Source of the DNA: Paenibacillus donghaensis
GTDB lineage: Bacteria > Bacillota > Bacilli > Paenibacillales > Paenibacillaceae
Assembly: GCF_002192415.1 (NCBI RefSeq)
Contig: NZ_CP021780.1
Span: 4,216,001 to 4,280,000, forward strand
Reading direction: 5' to 3'
DNA: 64,000 bases
Position numbers and translations under genes: made by a program. The notes below the pieces were generated by a model. It was not told the DNA's origin. It did no database searches and saw nothing but the letters and a program-made list of their open reading frames with translations. Below, piece by piece: positions 8,601-16,626 of the stretch (within the stretch, counting starts at the first letter, position 1; every line of letters starts with the position of its first letter).

Positions 8601-8989
8601 ATACAGAAGCTGTTCAGCTCATCCCTGAATCTCACTTCCTCCGCTGACAGCTTCAGGGCAGAGAATACCTCCAGCACACGGTTCAGCTCCAGCAGCTTCT
8701 CGTTAAGCAGCTTCAGCTCGTTCTGGCTCTTCAGCAGCGAGTAGCCCCTTGCCCGGAAGAATACATCTTTCAAGGTTGTAGCCAGCTGATTGATCGTATC
8801 CGCTTTATGCTGCAGCACTTCCCGGTCCCGGCTTAAGCCATCCTGCTCCATATGGATATAAATAAAGAAGGTTACCCCCGACAGGATAAACAAGCTAAAG
8901 ACGCTGAAAATAATGCGGTAATATCTTGTTCTGATGCTGGAAGGCCGACTTAATATGCGCCCGCGCGCGCGGGAAGGTTCAGATATCAC
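5690..8989 (-). CDS. Hybrid sensor histidine kinase with PAS, GAF, PAS and C-terminal receiver domains
   Basis: The 1099-residue protein has a membrane helix at about 25-45, an extracytoplasmic helical region, a second helix at about 199-219, HAMP, a coiled coil (270-310), a PAS domain (about 305-415), a GAF-like region (450-590), a second PAS (600-712), the HisKA domain with His728 in STVSHELRTPLSS, an ATPase domain with Asn842 and the GLGI and GTGLGL boxes, and a receiver domain with Asp1010 and Lys1061. It should autophosphorylate in response to an unknown signal and relay phosphate within the cluster. The GTG start overlaps the upstream response-regulator gene by 11 nt and has GGAGGG 8 nt before it, so the two are translationally linked. 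Confidence 0.9.
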   Translation of the reverse strand: MISEPSRARGRILSRPSSIRTRYYRIIFSVFSLFILSGVTFFIYIHMEQDGLSRDREVLQHKADTINQLATTLKDVFFRARGYSLLKSQNELKLLNEKLLELNRVLEVFSALKLSAEEVRFRDELNSFCIRYKNEVLPQAIALANADDYEGIRALSQDGSTQSVNEFLLYTNEYKQRADNALSELTLKARKQSNQFNLYAFLFSTVVLLLFTLMIWRILKNLIEPIVRLEGAAHSLAAGEELLLGKLESGDEIGRLHGAFLNMAHSIQDKEEELMMQNEELYAQQNELQDQQHKLERSLTEIESMMKALDQSSAVGILNCKGVFTYANDNLGRYTLYSKEEIVGSTFRLFDLNNITEPQLQHILGKLGAGGVWTSEVDVTSKTGTVLWLNITVMPYLNDEGRIYQYILIANDITSLKSVQQELAETLQNTEQTKVMLELNNQLNHDITYTLDKQEFADKFIFFMNRLYSFDSSFFLLVKDQITAFKGIAQENMDRYLGEQGESMLYRLQSEKSYLIKREASLAERGISSSELFCYDFYTTVVNADGEILAVFCGSRIGHSFSDEETNEIQGLMNRVALAIERLSMYEEIEYGRKLNRDIVDNINEGIQFVHTDGTMLHVNRALSQIFDYHDSAEGTLIPKELWKEHFVTTSNESDQLRAFFQQAMSPENVESSSMQYSIGKEQLKHIDVYAIPVFRQSRIGTLFVHRDITREYELDLMKSELVSTVSHELRTPLSSVLGFTELLLSKTMKPEKQLKYLETIHKEAKRLTDLINDFLDLQRMESGKQQYITERINLSEIVLGVIDQYKLSDTHHVLLVDEAHNSEVEADKDKIIQVLTNLLSNAIKFSPNSQEIKVLLHNEPDRIVVRIQDQGLGIPKDQIGQLFQKFRRVDNSASKKIGGTGLGLAICKEIIEKQKGSIGIESAEGEGTTVWFSLPIHRSASSRHEEEWSRWGADKEAKPNVMIVEDDYSLSLLLSEELKAKGFRVTHHYHPTQAFDQALKTPFVAIVVDLMLGEDLDGWDLIRMLKADPRTEKLPIVISSALDQSLKNQMNDTVEKYLTKPYPPGELSNTLEKIVRVNNAAGTVLFPESGDAGEPERN

Positions 8990-9347
8990 TTAGTATTCCC
9001 TCCACGATCTGCAGCAACTCCATCGGACTGAACGGCTTGGGCATAAAGTAACGTGCTCCCGCCTCTTTAGCCCGGTTGCGGTCCACTTCCTGCGCCTTGG
9101 CCGTCAGCATCAGAATAGGGGTGGCCTGCTTCACTTCCCCGTCCAGCTGATTGAGCACCTCAATGCCTGTCATTTCCGGCATCATATAATCCAGAATGAC
9201 CAGATCATAAGAAGCTGCCGACAGCTTGGCCAGCGCTTCCACGCCGTTGTCGGCCGTATGGATTTCCACACCTTCCAGATCCTCCAGCGTATCGGAGATT
9301 AACATTCTAAGCACTTCCTCATCATCCACTACCATTACTTTTTTCAT
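8979..9347 (-). CDS. Single-domain response regulator (CheY-like)
   Basis: The 122-residue protein is just a receiver domain: acidic pair in VVDDEE, phospho-acceptor Asp53 in VILDYMMPEMTG, Thr in LMLTAK and Lys in MPKPFSP. With no output domain it probably acts as a phosphate shuttle or binds a partner. It sits between the Hpt-containing protein (upstream) and the hybrid kinase (downstream, overlapping by 11 nt). A three-step phosphorelay through these genes is a reasonable inference. The ATG follows AAGGGGAG. Confidence 0.92.
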   Translation of the reverse strand: MKKVMVVDDEEVLRMLISDTLEDLEGVEIHTADNGVEALAKLSAASYDLVILDYMMPEMTGIEVLNQLDGEVKQATPILMLTAKAQEVDRNRAKEAGARYFMPKPFSPMELLQIVEGILSDI

Positions 9348-9395
9348 GTTTACTCCCCTTGCTGTTTATTCATAGGTTGCAATTCAGGGAACCGC

Positions 9396-11033
9396 TCAGA
9401 ACAGGAATCTGTGGGCCAGCCGCTCAATCCGTGACAGCAGCTCCGGCATGTGGAACGGTTTGATCACATAATCATCCGCCCCCATCTGCAGCGCGTGAAC
9501 GATATCCGCTTGGTTGTTTCTGCCTGTCAGCATAATTACCAGGACATTCACCTCCGGATAAGCGCCGCGAATGCGCTCCAGTACCTCTACTCCGTCCAAG
9601 TCAGGCATGACGCCATCCAGCAGAATAATATATTTCTCCTCAGGAGAATACCAGCCGGAATCCAAGAACTCCTGGGCATTCCCGAAGCTGTTGATGCGGA
9701 TATGCGAGATATTGGCCGGCTTCCAGCCTGAGAAATGATGCGTAACGATCGTACGGATCAGAATATCGTCGTCCACAATGATCACATTCAACACCGCGCC
9801 GGACAAACTTTCGGTCAACAGCTCGGTGAACAGCTGCGTCTGGTTCCTACCGGCATGCTTGCTGGCGTACAATGCCTGATCCGCTTCCTCCACCAGTTTA
9901 TCGGCTTCATTCTCTGATTTGGTTACCTCTGATATGCCGCAGGAGAAGGTTACATGAAAGGCTTCATTCTTGCCCTTAAATTCTTTGGCTGAGAAGGTCT
10001 CCTGAATGCGCCGGATGACCACCTGCGCCGAAGCGGCATCCGTGTTGGGCAGGAATAGGGCAAACTCCTCGCCGCCGAAGCGGCAGAACACATCCTCAAC
10101 GCGGATCGACTCCTGGACATGCAGCGCAAACGCCTGCAGCACCTCATCCCCAGACAGATGGCCGTAAGTGTCATTCACTTTTTTGAAATGGTCGAGATCA
10201 ATCAGGGCCAGCGAGAATATCCGTGAGGTACGTCTGAAGTCCGATATCAGCTGCTTGATGGTCTGGTTGAAATGCTTGCGATTGAAGGCACCGGTCAGTT
10301 CATCGATAATAATCGCTTCCTGCCATTCCCGTTTCATCTCGAAACGGTTGCCGATCAGCACTATGAACAAGTCCATATCCATCGGCTTGGTCACAAAATC
10401 CATCACACCCAGCGCATAAGCTTCCATCACAATCTCTTTGGATTGTTCAGCACTGATAATAATGATCGGAATCCGTTCTTTTTTGGCCTTGCCGATAATC
10501 TGGTTCAGCACCTCCATCCCGCTCTGGTCGGGAAGCTTTAAATCCAGCAGGATCAGATCCGGCTTGCTCTCATAGAAGAAACGCAGGCCCCGTTCCGCCG
10601 ACAAGGCAATGCTGACATAATAGGACTGCCGTTCCAGCGACTCCTTCAGGTAGGCCACCAGTTCCACATCATCATCGATGATCAGGATTTCATTCTGCTG
10701 CTGCTCGCCGTATAGCGTGTCCTGTTCCAATGAAGCGACAGGCCCCTTTACAGCCAATGCAGACGGAGCAGCACTGAAGACGGGGATAAATGGATACAAA
10801 TATTCGCCCCATTCCTCCACACGCCAGGTTCTGATGCTGTCATCAGAGAAATACGGCAGCGTGGTCTCCGCCAGTTCCTCTACCTCTTTCATCCCGACGG
10901 TTCCGGCGGTACCTTTCAGATTGTGCAAAAAGCGATAAATTTCTTTTTCCGTTATATGCGGCTGCTCGGTCCATTCCTGCAACGTTTGCTTGGTGCGCTG
11001 TTCTACCAGATCTTTATATTTTTGAGTTGACAT
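9396..11033 (-). CDS. Hpt-REC-GGDEF-REC signalling protein (diguanylate cyclase)
   Basis: Domains in order over 545 residues: an Hpt-like N-terminus with His37 in FLHNLKGTAGTVG; a receiver domain (about 115-230) with Asp164; a GGDEF domain (about 240-405) opening with DELTGAFNRKHF and carrying the intact active site GGEEF at 320-324; and a second receiver domain (415-540) with Asp473. An RVED motif five residues before GGEEF fits the inhibitory c-di-GMP site. It should make c-di-GMP under control of phosphotransfer from the neighbouring hybrid kinase. First gene of a three-gene operon; the ATG follows AAGGAG. Confidence 0.9.
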   Translation of the reverse strand: MSTQKYKDLVEQRTKQTLQEWTEQPHITEKEIYRFLHNLKGTAGTVGMKEVEELAETTLPYFSDDSIRTWRVEEWGEYLYPFIPVFSAAPSALAVKGPVASLEQDTLYGEQQQNEILIIDDDVELVAYLKESLERQSYYVSIALSAERGLRFFYESKPDLILLDLKLPDQSGMEVLNQIIGKAKKERIPIIIISAEQSKEIVMEAYALGVMDFVTKPMDMDLFIVLIGNRFEMKREWQEAIIIDELTGAFNRKHFNQTIKQLISDFRRTSRIFSLALIDLDHFKKVNDTYGHLSGDEVLQAFALHVQESIRVEDVFCRFGGEEFALFLPNTDAASAQVVIRRIQETFSAKEFKGKNEAFHVTFSCGISEVTKSENEADKLVEEADQALYASKHAGRNQTQLFTELLTESLSGAVLNVIIVDDDILIRTIVTHHFSGWKPANISHIRINSFGNAQEFLDSGWYSPEEKYIILLDGVMPDLDGVEVLERIRGAYPEVNVLVIMLTGRNNQADIVHALQMGADDYVIKPFHMPELLSRIERLAHRFLF

Positions 11034-11116
11034 AGATGCTCCTTACAATCTTTATTACAGTTCTTAAGTTAATCTTACACAACACAGTCTGTTCTAGACC
11101 TATGTACTCCTTATAT

Positions 11117-11152
11117 TCTACTTAAAAGTAGACATTACATCAAAAATGTAAT
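11117..11152. promoter_or_regulatory. Two adjacent palindromes between divergent genes
   Basis: A perfect palindrome TCTACTT-AA-AAGTAGA (11117-11132) is followed directly by ATTACAT-caaaa-ATGTAAT (11134-11152). They lie between the minus-strand signalling operon and the plus-strand ACT/DUF711 pair, a position fitting operators or overlapping promoters. No regulator can be named. Confidence 0.4.
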
Positions 11153-11254
11153 TGAAGCTTGTTAGATCATTTGCCATAATGGTTGAAAGTGTTCTTCCGA
11201 ATCGTGTCGAACCTTGGCTGGACCATACTTATCAAACACAGGGAGGCTGTTTCA

Positions 11255-11524
11255 TTGAAAGGGATTATTACGGTACTGGGAAAAGACAAAGTAGGAATTA
11301 TCGCCAAAGTGTGTACCTACCTGGCCGAGCACAATCTGAATATTCTTGATATTTCACAGACGATTGTACAGGACTATTTTAACATGATGATGATCGTGGA
11401 TATTTCCGCGCCGACCGGCTCCTTCGAAGATATTGTCGAGGATCTGAAGCAGGTTGGGGAAGAGATTGGTGTAGAGATCAAGCTTCAGCACGAGGACATC
11501 TTCAATATTATGCACCGGATCTGA
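11255..11524 (+). CDS. Small ACT-domain protein (UPF0237 family)
   Basis: The 89-residue protein begins with [18 protein letters not shown] and has the single beta-alpha-beta-beta-alpha-beta ACT pattern through [22 protein letters not shown] domains bind amino acids or small ligands and regulate enzymes; the ligand here is unknown. A frame extends back to 11183, but the TTG at 11255 has AGGGAGG at correct spacing and fits the family N-terminus. The next gene, a DUF711 protein, follows after 31 bp; this pairing is widely conserved in bacteria, suggesting the two proteins act together. Confidence 0.88.
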   Translation: MKGIITVLGKDKVGIIAKVCTYLAEHNLNILDISQTIVQDYFNMMMIVDISAPTGSFEDIVEDLKQVGEEIGVEIKLQHEDIFNIMHRI

Positions 11525-11555
11525 CAATTTAAGCTACATTTTTAGGGGGATAAAG

Positions 11556-12914
11556 ATGATTTCATTGGTGGAAGTACAGGAAACGAATAAAATGATCCGC
11601 GAGATGAATCTGGATGTGCGCACCATTACGATGGGGATCAGCCTGATGGACTGTGCCCACCCGGATATGGCAACCTTCAACCGCAATGTCTATGACAAGA
11701 TCACCCGTTCGGCCGAAAAGCTGGTCAAAACAGGGGAAGATCTGGAGCGCCAGTTCGGCGTGCCGATCGTCAACAAACGGATCTCCGTGACTCCGATCTC
11801 AATTGCTGCGGGTGCCGTGAAGACAGACAGCTATGTGCCCGTGGCGGAAGCGCTGGACCGGGCCGCGAAGGAGGTCGGCGTCAACTTTATCGGCGGCTTC
11901 TCAGCCCTAGTGCAGAAAGGCTGCACTACCGGAGACCGGATTCTGATCGACAGCATCCCGGAAGCACTGGCCGTTACGGAAAGAGTCTGCGCCTCTGTGA
12001 ATGTAGGCTCTTCCCGAAACGGGATTAATATGGATGCTGTCAAGCTGATGGGCGATATCATTATTCAGACCGCCGAACGCACCAAGGACAGGGATTCCAT
12101 TGGCTGCGCCAAGCTGGTGGTATTCTGCAATGCTGTGGAGGATAACCCGTTTATGGCCGGGGCCTTTCACGGGGTCGGCGAACGCGAATGCGTCATTAAT
12201 GTCGGTGTCAGCGGACCCGGCGTAATCAAGCGGGCACTGGAAGAGGTAAGGGGCCAGGACTTCGAAACACTCTGCGAGACGATCAAGCGGACCGCCTTCA
12301 AGGTAACCCGGGTTGGACAGCTGGTTGCGCAGGAAGCCTCCAAACGGATGGGCGTGCCCTTCGGAATTATCGACCTCTCGCTTGCGCCTACGCCGCTGAT
12401 CGGAGATTCGATCGCCGAGATCTTCCAGGTGATGGGACTGGAGGAAGCCGGAGCGCCCGGCACGACAGCCGCACTCGCCATCCTCAATGACAACGTCAAA
12501 AAAGGCGGTGTGATGGCTTCCTCCTACGTCGGCGGACTTAGCGGGGCTTTCATTCCGGTCAGTGAAGACCACGGTATGATCCAGGCCGTTCAGCGCGGCG
12601 CGCTGACGCTGGAGAAGCTGGAAGCGATGACCTGTGTCTGCTCCGTCGGCCTTGATATGATCGCGATTCCGGGCAGCACCTCCAAGGAGACCATTGCCGG
12701 CATCATCGCCGATGAGGCGGCCATTGGCATGGTCAACAACAAGACGACCGCCGTGCGCCTGATTCCGGTAATCGGCAAAGAAGTCGGCGAGATGGTCGAA
12801 TTCGGCGGACTGCTGGGTTATGCACCCGTCATGGCGGTCAATCCTTTCAGCTGCGCGGGCTTCGTCAACCGCGGCGGACGGATTCCGGCCCCGATCCACA
12901 GCTTCAAGAACTAG
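11556..12914 (+). CDS. DUF711 / UPF0210 family protein (PFL family)
   Basis: The 452-residue protein is recognised by its start ([22 protein letters not shown]-type), the stretch [15 protein letters not shown], the Gly/Ser-rich [15 protein letters not shown], and the conserved [14 protein letters not shown] and [14 protein letters not shown] regions near the C-terminus. The fold is related to glycyl-radical enzymes, but the usual radical glycine motif and an activase are not evident, and the biochemical role of the family is unknown. It forms an operon with the ACT-domain gene, which may sense its substrate or product. Confidence 0.88.
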   Translation: MISLVEVQETNKMIREMNLDVRTITMGISLMDCAHPDMATFNRNVYDKITRSAEKLVKTGEDLERQFGVPIVNKRISVTPISIAAGAVKTDSYVPVAEALDRAAKEVGVNFIGGFSALVQKGCTTGDRILIDSIPEALAVTERVCASVNVGSSRNGINMDAVKLMGDIIIQTAERTKDRDSIGCAKLVVFCNAVEDNPFMAGAFHGVGERECVINVGVSGPGVIKRALEEVRGQDFETLCETIKRTAFKVTRVGQLVAQEASKRMGVPFGIIDLSLAPTPLIGDSIAEIFQVMGLEEAGAPGTTAALAILNDNVKKGGVMASSYVGGLSGAFIPVSEDHGMIQAVQRGALTLEKLEAMTCVCSVGLDMIAIPGSTSKETIAGIIADEAAIGMVNNKTTAVRLIPVIGKEVGEMVEFGGLLGYAPVMAVNPFSCAGFVNRGGRIPAPIHSFKN

Positions 12915-12938
12915 GGGTTTCTTATATTTCCAAAAAAT

Positions 12939-12976
12939 AAAGCAGCGGTTCTCCAATAACTGGAGAATCGCTGCTT
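12939..12976. terminator. Bidirectional terminator between DUF711 and the sigma-factor gene
   Basis: A 16-bp stem, AAGCAGCGGTTCTCCA against TGGAGAATCGCTGCTT with one mismatch and a 5-nt loop, is flanked by A-rich sequence on the left and TATTTTCTTTTT on the right. It can end the plus-strand DUF711 transcript and the convergent sigma-factor transcript. Confidence 0.85.
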
Positions 12977-13021
12977 ATTTTCTTTTTAGCGGGTTTTCGA
13001 GTAGCAGCCACTTGTAGAGTT

Positions 13022-13945
13022 TCAGCCGAAGGTTCTCAGCTTATCGGGCTCAACGATCAGATACAGCTGCTGGATCTTGTCTCCGGTGAACTCCAGGCAC
13101 AGCATCCCGGCAACCTCGCCGTCCTGCCTGAACAGGAGATTGGGTTCGCCATTGATCCGGACAATCTCGGACTGCCAGCTTCTCAGCTCACGCAGCACCC
13201 GGTGCGAAGTAAGCAGAGCCAGCACGCCTCTCTGTCCGGCCATCGGCCGCAGGATCGTATGCACCTCCTGCCCGCCGCCATCCGCTATCAGCACAGGCTG
13301 TTCTGCCAGCAGCTCCAGCATGGCGCCAACATCATAAGCCTCAAAAGCGGCGGTGAACCGCTTCAGCAGCACAGTGCGTGAAGGTCCGGCCGCAGCCCCT
13401 CCTTGCTCCGCTGAAAAGGCCGCCTTGAAATTACGCGAGGCACGGCTGAAGATCTGGCGGCAGGCGGCCGCGGATTTGTCCACCATGTCGGCAATCGATT
13501 CATAATCATATTCGAACACCTCCCGCAAGACAAATACCGCTCTTTCCACCGGCGTGAAGCGCTCCAGCAGCACTAAAAAAGCATAAGAAAGCGTATCGTT
13601 GCGCTCCGCAGCGGCTTCCGGGCTATCATAGGCCTCTATAAGCGGCTCAGGAAGCCATTCGCCGATATATGTCTCCCGCCGGGAACGCGCAGACTGCAGC
13701 TGATTCAGGCAGCGGTTGGTAATGCTTTTGGCTAAATATGCCTTGAGATTCTCAATCCCGCCGAGGCCCCTGCGCTGCAGCTCCATGAAGCTGTCCTGCA
13801 CCGCATCTTCGGCATCCGCCACCACGCCCAGCAGGCGGTAGGCTATGGAGAACGCATAACCCTTATAGCTCAGGTACAGCTCCTCCATCTCACTCTGTCC
13901 TTTGCCCGGCTCCTTCACCTCGGCTTGATCTTTCTCCAGCCCCAT
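13022..13945 (-). CDS. sigJ: SigJ-like sigma-70 family RNA polymerase sigma factor
   Basis: The protein has sigma region 2 (SYKGYAFSIAYRLLGVVADAEDAVQDSF), region 4 (FTPVERAVFVLREVFEYDYESIADMVDKS) and a C-terminal SnoaL-like domain of about 110 residues, the ECF41/SigJ arrangement in which the C-terminal extension modulates activity instead of an anti-sigma factor. The frame could start at 13966, but the ATG at 13945 has AAGGGGGAG about 9 nt upstream. It follows the carboxymuconolactone-decarboxylase-like gene by a short gap; ECF41 sigma factors are typically encoded beside and direct transcription of such redox genes, so self-contained regulation of this pair is likely. Confidence 0.88.
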   Translation of the reverse strand: MGLEKDQAEVKEPGKGQSEMEELYLSYKGYAFSIAYRLLGVVADAEDAVQDSFMELQRRGLGGIENLKAYLAKSITNRCLNQLQSARSRRETYIGEWLPEPLIEAYDSPEAAAERNDTLSYAFLVLLERFTPVERAVFVLREVFEYDYESIADMVDKSAAACRQIFSRASRNFKAAFSAEQGGAAAGPSRTVLLKRFTAAFEAYDVGAMLELLAEQPVLIADGGGQEVHTILRPMAGQRGVLALLTSHRVLRELRSWQSEIVRINGEPNLLFRQDGEVAGMLCLEFTGDKIQQLYLIVEPDKLRTFG

Positions 13946-13988
13946 GCCCTCGCGCTCCCCCTTCATTGCTCTTGAATGGCCAGCCTGC

Positions 13989-14435
13989 TCATTCGAAACA
14001 GCCCGGATACATCCCCGTTGAAATGGCGATCCGGTTCCAGCTGTTGATGGTGTTGATGGCGATAATCAGATCCACATATTCCTCTTCGCTGACATGCTCT
14101 CTGAGCTTCTCATAGAGCGGCTGCGGCACCCCCTCCTGTGAGATCAGAGTGACCGCCTCGGCCAGCTCCAGCACCGCACGCTCCTTCTCTGTAAACAGCG
14201 GAACCTCCCGCCACACACTAAGCAGCAGGATATGATCGCTGTAATCGCCGAGTTTCAGCAGATCCTTTGCGTGCATATCCAGACAGAAGGAGCAGCCGTT
14301 TATCTGTGACACCCTTATTTTGAGCAGCTCATAGAGCACCTTATCGCCGCTGCGGCTGCCTGCAAATTTCTCCATAGCCATCATCGCCTGGTAAGCCGGA
14401 TCATTGACCACTCTGTAATTCAATCGCAAATTCAT
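13989..14435 (-). CDS. Carboxymuconolactone decarboxylase / AhpD-like protein
   Basis: The 148-residue protein has the all-helical CMD fold signature: KIRVSQINGCSFCLDMHAKDLLKLG with the CxxC-x3-H redox site (CSFCLDMH), then AEAVTLISQEGVP and a conserved C-terminal NTINSWNRIAISTG. Proteins of this group act as alkylhydroperoxidase-like redox enzymes; the actual substrate is unknown. It leads a two-gene operon with the SigJ-like factor downstream, the standard ECF41 context. AGGAGG lies just upstream of the ATG. Confidence 0.9.
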   Translation of the reverse strand: MNLRLNYRVVNDPAYQAMMAMEKFAGSRSGDKVLYELLKIRVSQINGCSFCLDMHAKDLLKLGDYSDHILLLSVWREVPLFTEKERAVLELAEAVTLISQEGVPQPLYEKLREHVSEEEYVDLIIAINTINSWNRIAISTGMYPGCFE

Positions 14436-14530
14436 CTAAACCGCCTCCTAAAAAAATTGAATACAATACTGTAGACAACGGAGTGCGGCTTTTTGTGACA
14501 TCCATTAGAATCTGCCTGCCTCAGGCCGGT

Positions 14531-14596
14531 TTATTCCATCGAAATCGTTGCCAGCTTATCCTTGAACAGCTTAACCTGATCTTCCCGCAGCGCCAT
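14531..14596 (-). CDS. Possible 21-residue small protein
   Basis: A short frame reads MALREDQVKLFKDKLATISM plus a final Glu before TAA, preceded by GGGGGG 3-4 nt ahead of ATG. The peptide is strongly amphipathic and charged. It lies in the 288-bp gap between the CMD gene and the amidase gene. It could be a real small gene, a leader peptide, or the start of a decayed longer gene. No family is recognised. Confidence 0.3.
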   Translation of the reverse strand: MALREDQVKLFKDKLATISME

Positions 14597-14723
14597 CGTC
14601 CCCCCTGATGCTATTGATATTCGACAGAAACTAGTAAATTTTTCCGCAACCTTTTCCAGTTATTAGCGTCTAATGTAGAACGAAAACATTCAAATAACTA
14701 CAAGAAATGGATGAGGTGAAACT

Positions 14724-16253
14724 TTGAAAAGGCTCAGTTTTATGCTCCTGTTCGTGGCTCTGTTCTTATTACTTCCGGATAGTGGACAGGCTAAGGCCGC
14801 CGTCAAGACAAGCACGTCGATCCTGCTGGACGGTCAAACCATCCCTCTGCAGCAGAAGGACAAGGTTGAGATTATCAATGGCAGTGTAATGGTTCCCCTG
14901 CGGATCATTGCTGAGAATCTGGGAATGGGCGTGATCTGGAACCAGAAGAACAGCACTATAACCATTCCGAAGGAAATCGGCAGTGTGGAGCTGACGATCG
15001 GCAAACCAACCGCCATGGTGGATGGAGCAAGCCAGACGCTGACTACGGCTCCGCTGAACCGCAACGGAACCACGCTGGTGCCGCTGCGGTTCATTAGCGA
15101 AGCGATGGGTGTCGGCGTGACCTGGGACAACAGCAGCAAGGTCGTGGGCTTGACCTCGGCGGATCTCCCGCAGCCGTCAGCTACGCCGGCACCGCAGCCG
15201 AGTGCCGTCCCAAGCGCAAGCCCGGGACCTTCAGCTACAGCCAAGCCTGCCGGTACAGCTACGCCAGCACCAACGGCCAGCCCTGCTGCGGCAACACCAA
15301 CCCCGGCTGCAGGCACTACAGCTGTCAAAGGGCTCAGCTTCAGCGATAACCGCCTGATGATTGCCCTCGAAGGCAATGTTCAACCGCTGATACATACCGT
15401 CAACGAGCCGCCCCAGATTGTGGTTGAACTGCCGCGTACCGCTTTTGCGGCGTCCTTCACCACAACGATGCTGTGGGATAGCAACACGCAATCCGGGCAG
15501 CTGGCTGTTGCCGGAAACCCGTATGTCAGCAGTGTATATTATGGAGTCTCGAATGTCGACGCTTCCACCGTGCTGATGACACTTGAGCTTGCTGCCAGCA
15601 CCGCCTACACCAGCTACGTTGAAGGAGATAGCGGCTCCAGCCTGTTTGTGGTCGATCTGAACAGCTCCTCCCCTGAGCCAACCACAGTGCCGCCGGTCAA
15701 TCCTGGCAACGGGAAGAAGACCATTGTCATTGATGCAGGACATGGCGACAGTGATCCCGGCGCGATCGGCGTCACAGGGAAACAGGAGAAGGCCTTTAAC
15801 CTTAGCCTGGCCTTGAAGGTGGAGCAGCTCCTGCTGAAAGAGCCTGCCTTCAACGTTGTAATGACACGCAGCGGTGATACTTACCCTTCCTTAAACAAAC
15901 GTGCGGACATCGCCAACGAGCTGGGGGCGGATGCCTTCTTCTCCATTCATGCCAACAAAGCTCCCGGCAAACCCAATGTACGGGGAACCGAAACCTATTA
16001 TTACAGCAAGGACAGCAAAGCGCTGGCTGATGTTATGCATAAGCATATTCAGGGTGCAACGGGCTTTACAGACCGCAAGGTTAAGCATAACAACTACCGG
16101 GTATTAACCCGATCAACCATGCCCGCCACGCTCATGGAGATTGGCTTCCTCTCCAATGCCACCGAGGAAGGCATCCTGTTCTCAGATGAGTTCCAGAATA
16201 GGGTAGCGGCCGCCATTGTGGCCGGAATCAAGGAATATTTCGGGGTCTCCTGA
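14724..16253 (+). CDS. N-acetylmuramoyl-L-alanine amidase with copper-amine-oxidase-like repeat and AMIN domains
   Basis: This 509-residue secreted protein has a signal peptide (residues 1-25, LFVALFLLLPDSGQAKA), a copper-amine-oxidase N-terminal-type domain (30-140, with VPLRIIAENLGMGVIWN and VPLRFISEAMGVGVTWD repeats), a Pro/Ala/Thr-rich linker (150-200), an AMIN-type domain (about 205-310), and an Amidase_3 catalytic domain with IVIDAGHGDSDPGAIG, a Glu in KQEKAFNL, SIHANKA, and LMEIGFLSN. The zinc ligands are the first His, that Glu and the His of SIHAN. It should cleave the amide bond between muramic acid and the stem peptide in the wall. The TTG start follows GAGGTG. Confidence 0.92.
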   Translation: MKRLSFMLLFVALFLLLPDSGQAKAAVKTSTSILLDGQTIPLQQKDKVEIINGSVMVPLRIIAENLGMGVIWNQKNSTITIPKEIGSVELTIGKPTAMVDGASQTLTTAPLNRNGTTLVPLRFISEAMGVGVTWDNSSKVVGLTSADLPQPSATPAPQPSAVPSASPGPSATAKPAGTATPAPTASPAAATPTPAAGTTAVKGLSFSDNRLMIALEGNVQPLIHTVNEPPQIVVELPRTAFAASFTTTMLWDSNTQSGQLAVAGNPYVSSVYYGVSNVDASTVLMTLELAASTAYTSYVEGDSGSSLFVVDLNSSSPEPTTVPPVNPGNGKKTIVIDAGHGDSDPGAIGVTGKQEKAFNLSLALKVEQLLLKEPAFNVVMTRSGDTYPSLNKRADIANELGADAFFSIHANKAPGKPNVRGTETYYYSKDSKALADVMHKHIQGATGFTDRKVKHNNYRVLTRSTMPATLMEIGFLSNATEEGILFSDEFQNRVAAAIVAGIKEYFGVS

Positions 16254-16280
16254 CCCTGCATAACCACAATAGTGTTCAAC

Positions 16281-16328
16281 AAGGGCAATCCATCAGGCCG
16301 GTTCCGGCAGGGGGTTGCCTTTGTTCTG
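16281..16328 (+). terminator. Probable terminator after the amidase gene
   Basis: An imperfect stem pairs AAGGGCAATCC with GGGGTTGCCTT around an inner CCGG/CCGG hairpin and is followed by TTTGTTCT. It lies 30 bp after the amidase stop codon. Confidence 0.55.
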
Positions 16329-16371
16329 TCGCGCCCGTTGAATCCAGGCTGCTGAGATTAGCGGTCCTATG

Positions 16372-16413
16372 CAAAAAACCGGCAGCCCCCATGGAAAACA
16401 GGAGCCTGCCGGT
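16372..16413 (-). terminator. Minus-strand terminator
   Basis: ACCGGCAG (16378-16385) pairs with CTGCCGGT (16406-16413); on the minus strand the stem is followed by TTTTTT. It lies just beyond the stop of the orphan coding-like fragment at 16435-16530. Confidence 0.65.
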
Positions 16414-16434
16414 CATAGTGTACAAAGTATACTT

Positions 16435-16530
16435 TCACGTTACTGCGGCGTTATCCAAGTATCGTCCCTGCAGATCGTCCAGCTCGCGGAGTATGCCATA
16501 ATCCGCGTTGCCGATGCCGACAAACTTATA
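16435..16530 (-). pseudogene. Orphan coding-like fragment, possible gene remnant
   Basis: A 31-codon frame without a usable start reads FVGIGNADYGILRELDDLQG and ends RYLDNAAVT before TGA. Codons favour G or C at the third position as in real genes here, and a terminator follows 22 bp after the stop. It may be the 3' end of a lost gene. No family is recognised, and chance cannot be excluded at this length. Confidence 0.25.
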
Positions 16531-16547
16531 CTTTCATGTATTTCAAA

Positions 16548-16591
16548 AACAGGAGCAGACGCTCCTCACCAAGGAAGGGTCTGCTCCTGTT
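16548..16591 (-). terminator. Terminator of rplY
   Basis: AACAGGAGCAGAC (16548-16560) pairs with GTCTGCTCCTGTT (16579-16591); read on the minus strand the stem runs into TTTTTG. It lies 35 bp past the rplY stop. Confidence 0.85.
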
Positions 16592-16626
16592 CAAGTAAGC
16601 TTATATCAGGCATATTCCAGCCGGTT

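Noticed and set aside
6806..8647. 613-codon plus-strand open frame
   Set aside because: It lies opposite the hybrid histidine kinase, which has clear catalytic motifs; the plus-strand translation has no recognisable features.
11907..12956. Minus-strand frame opposite the DUF711 gene
   Set aside because: It is a shadow of a GC-rich coding gene with a well-known protein sequence on the plus strand.
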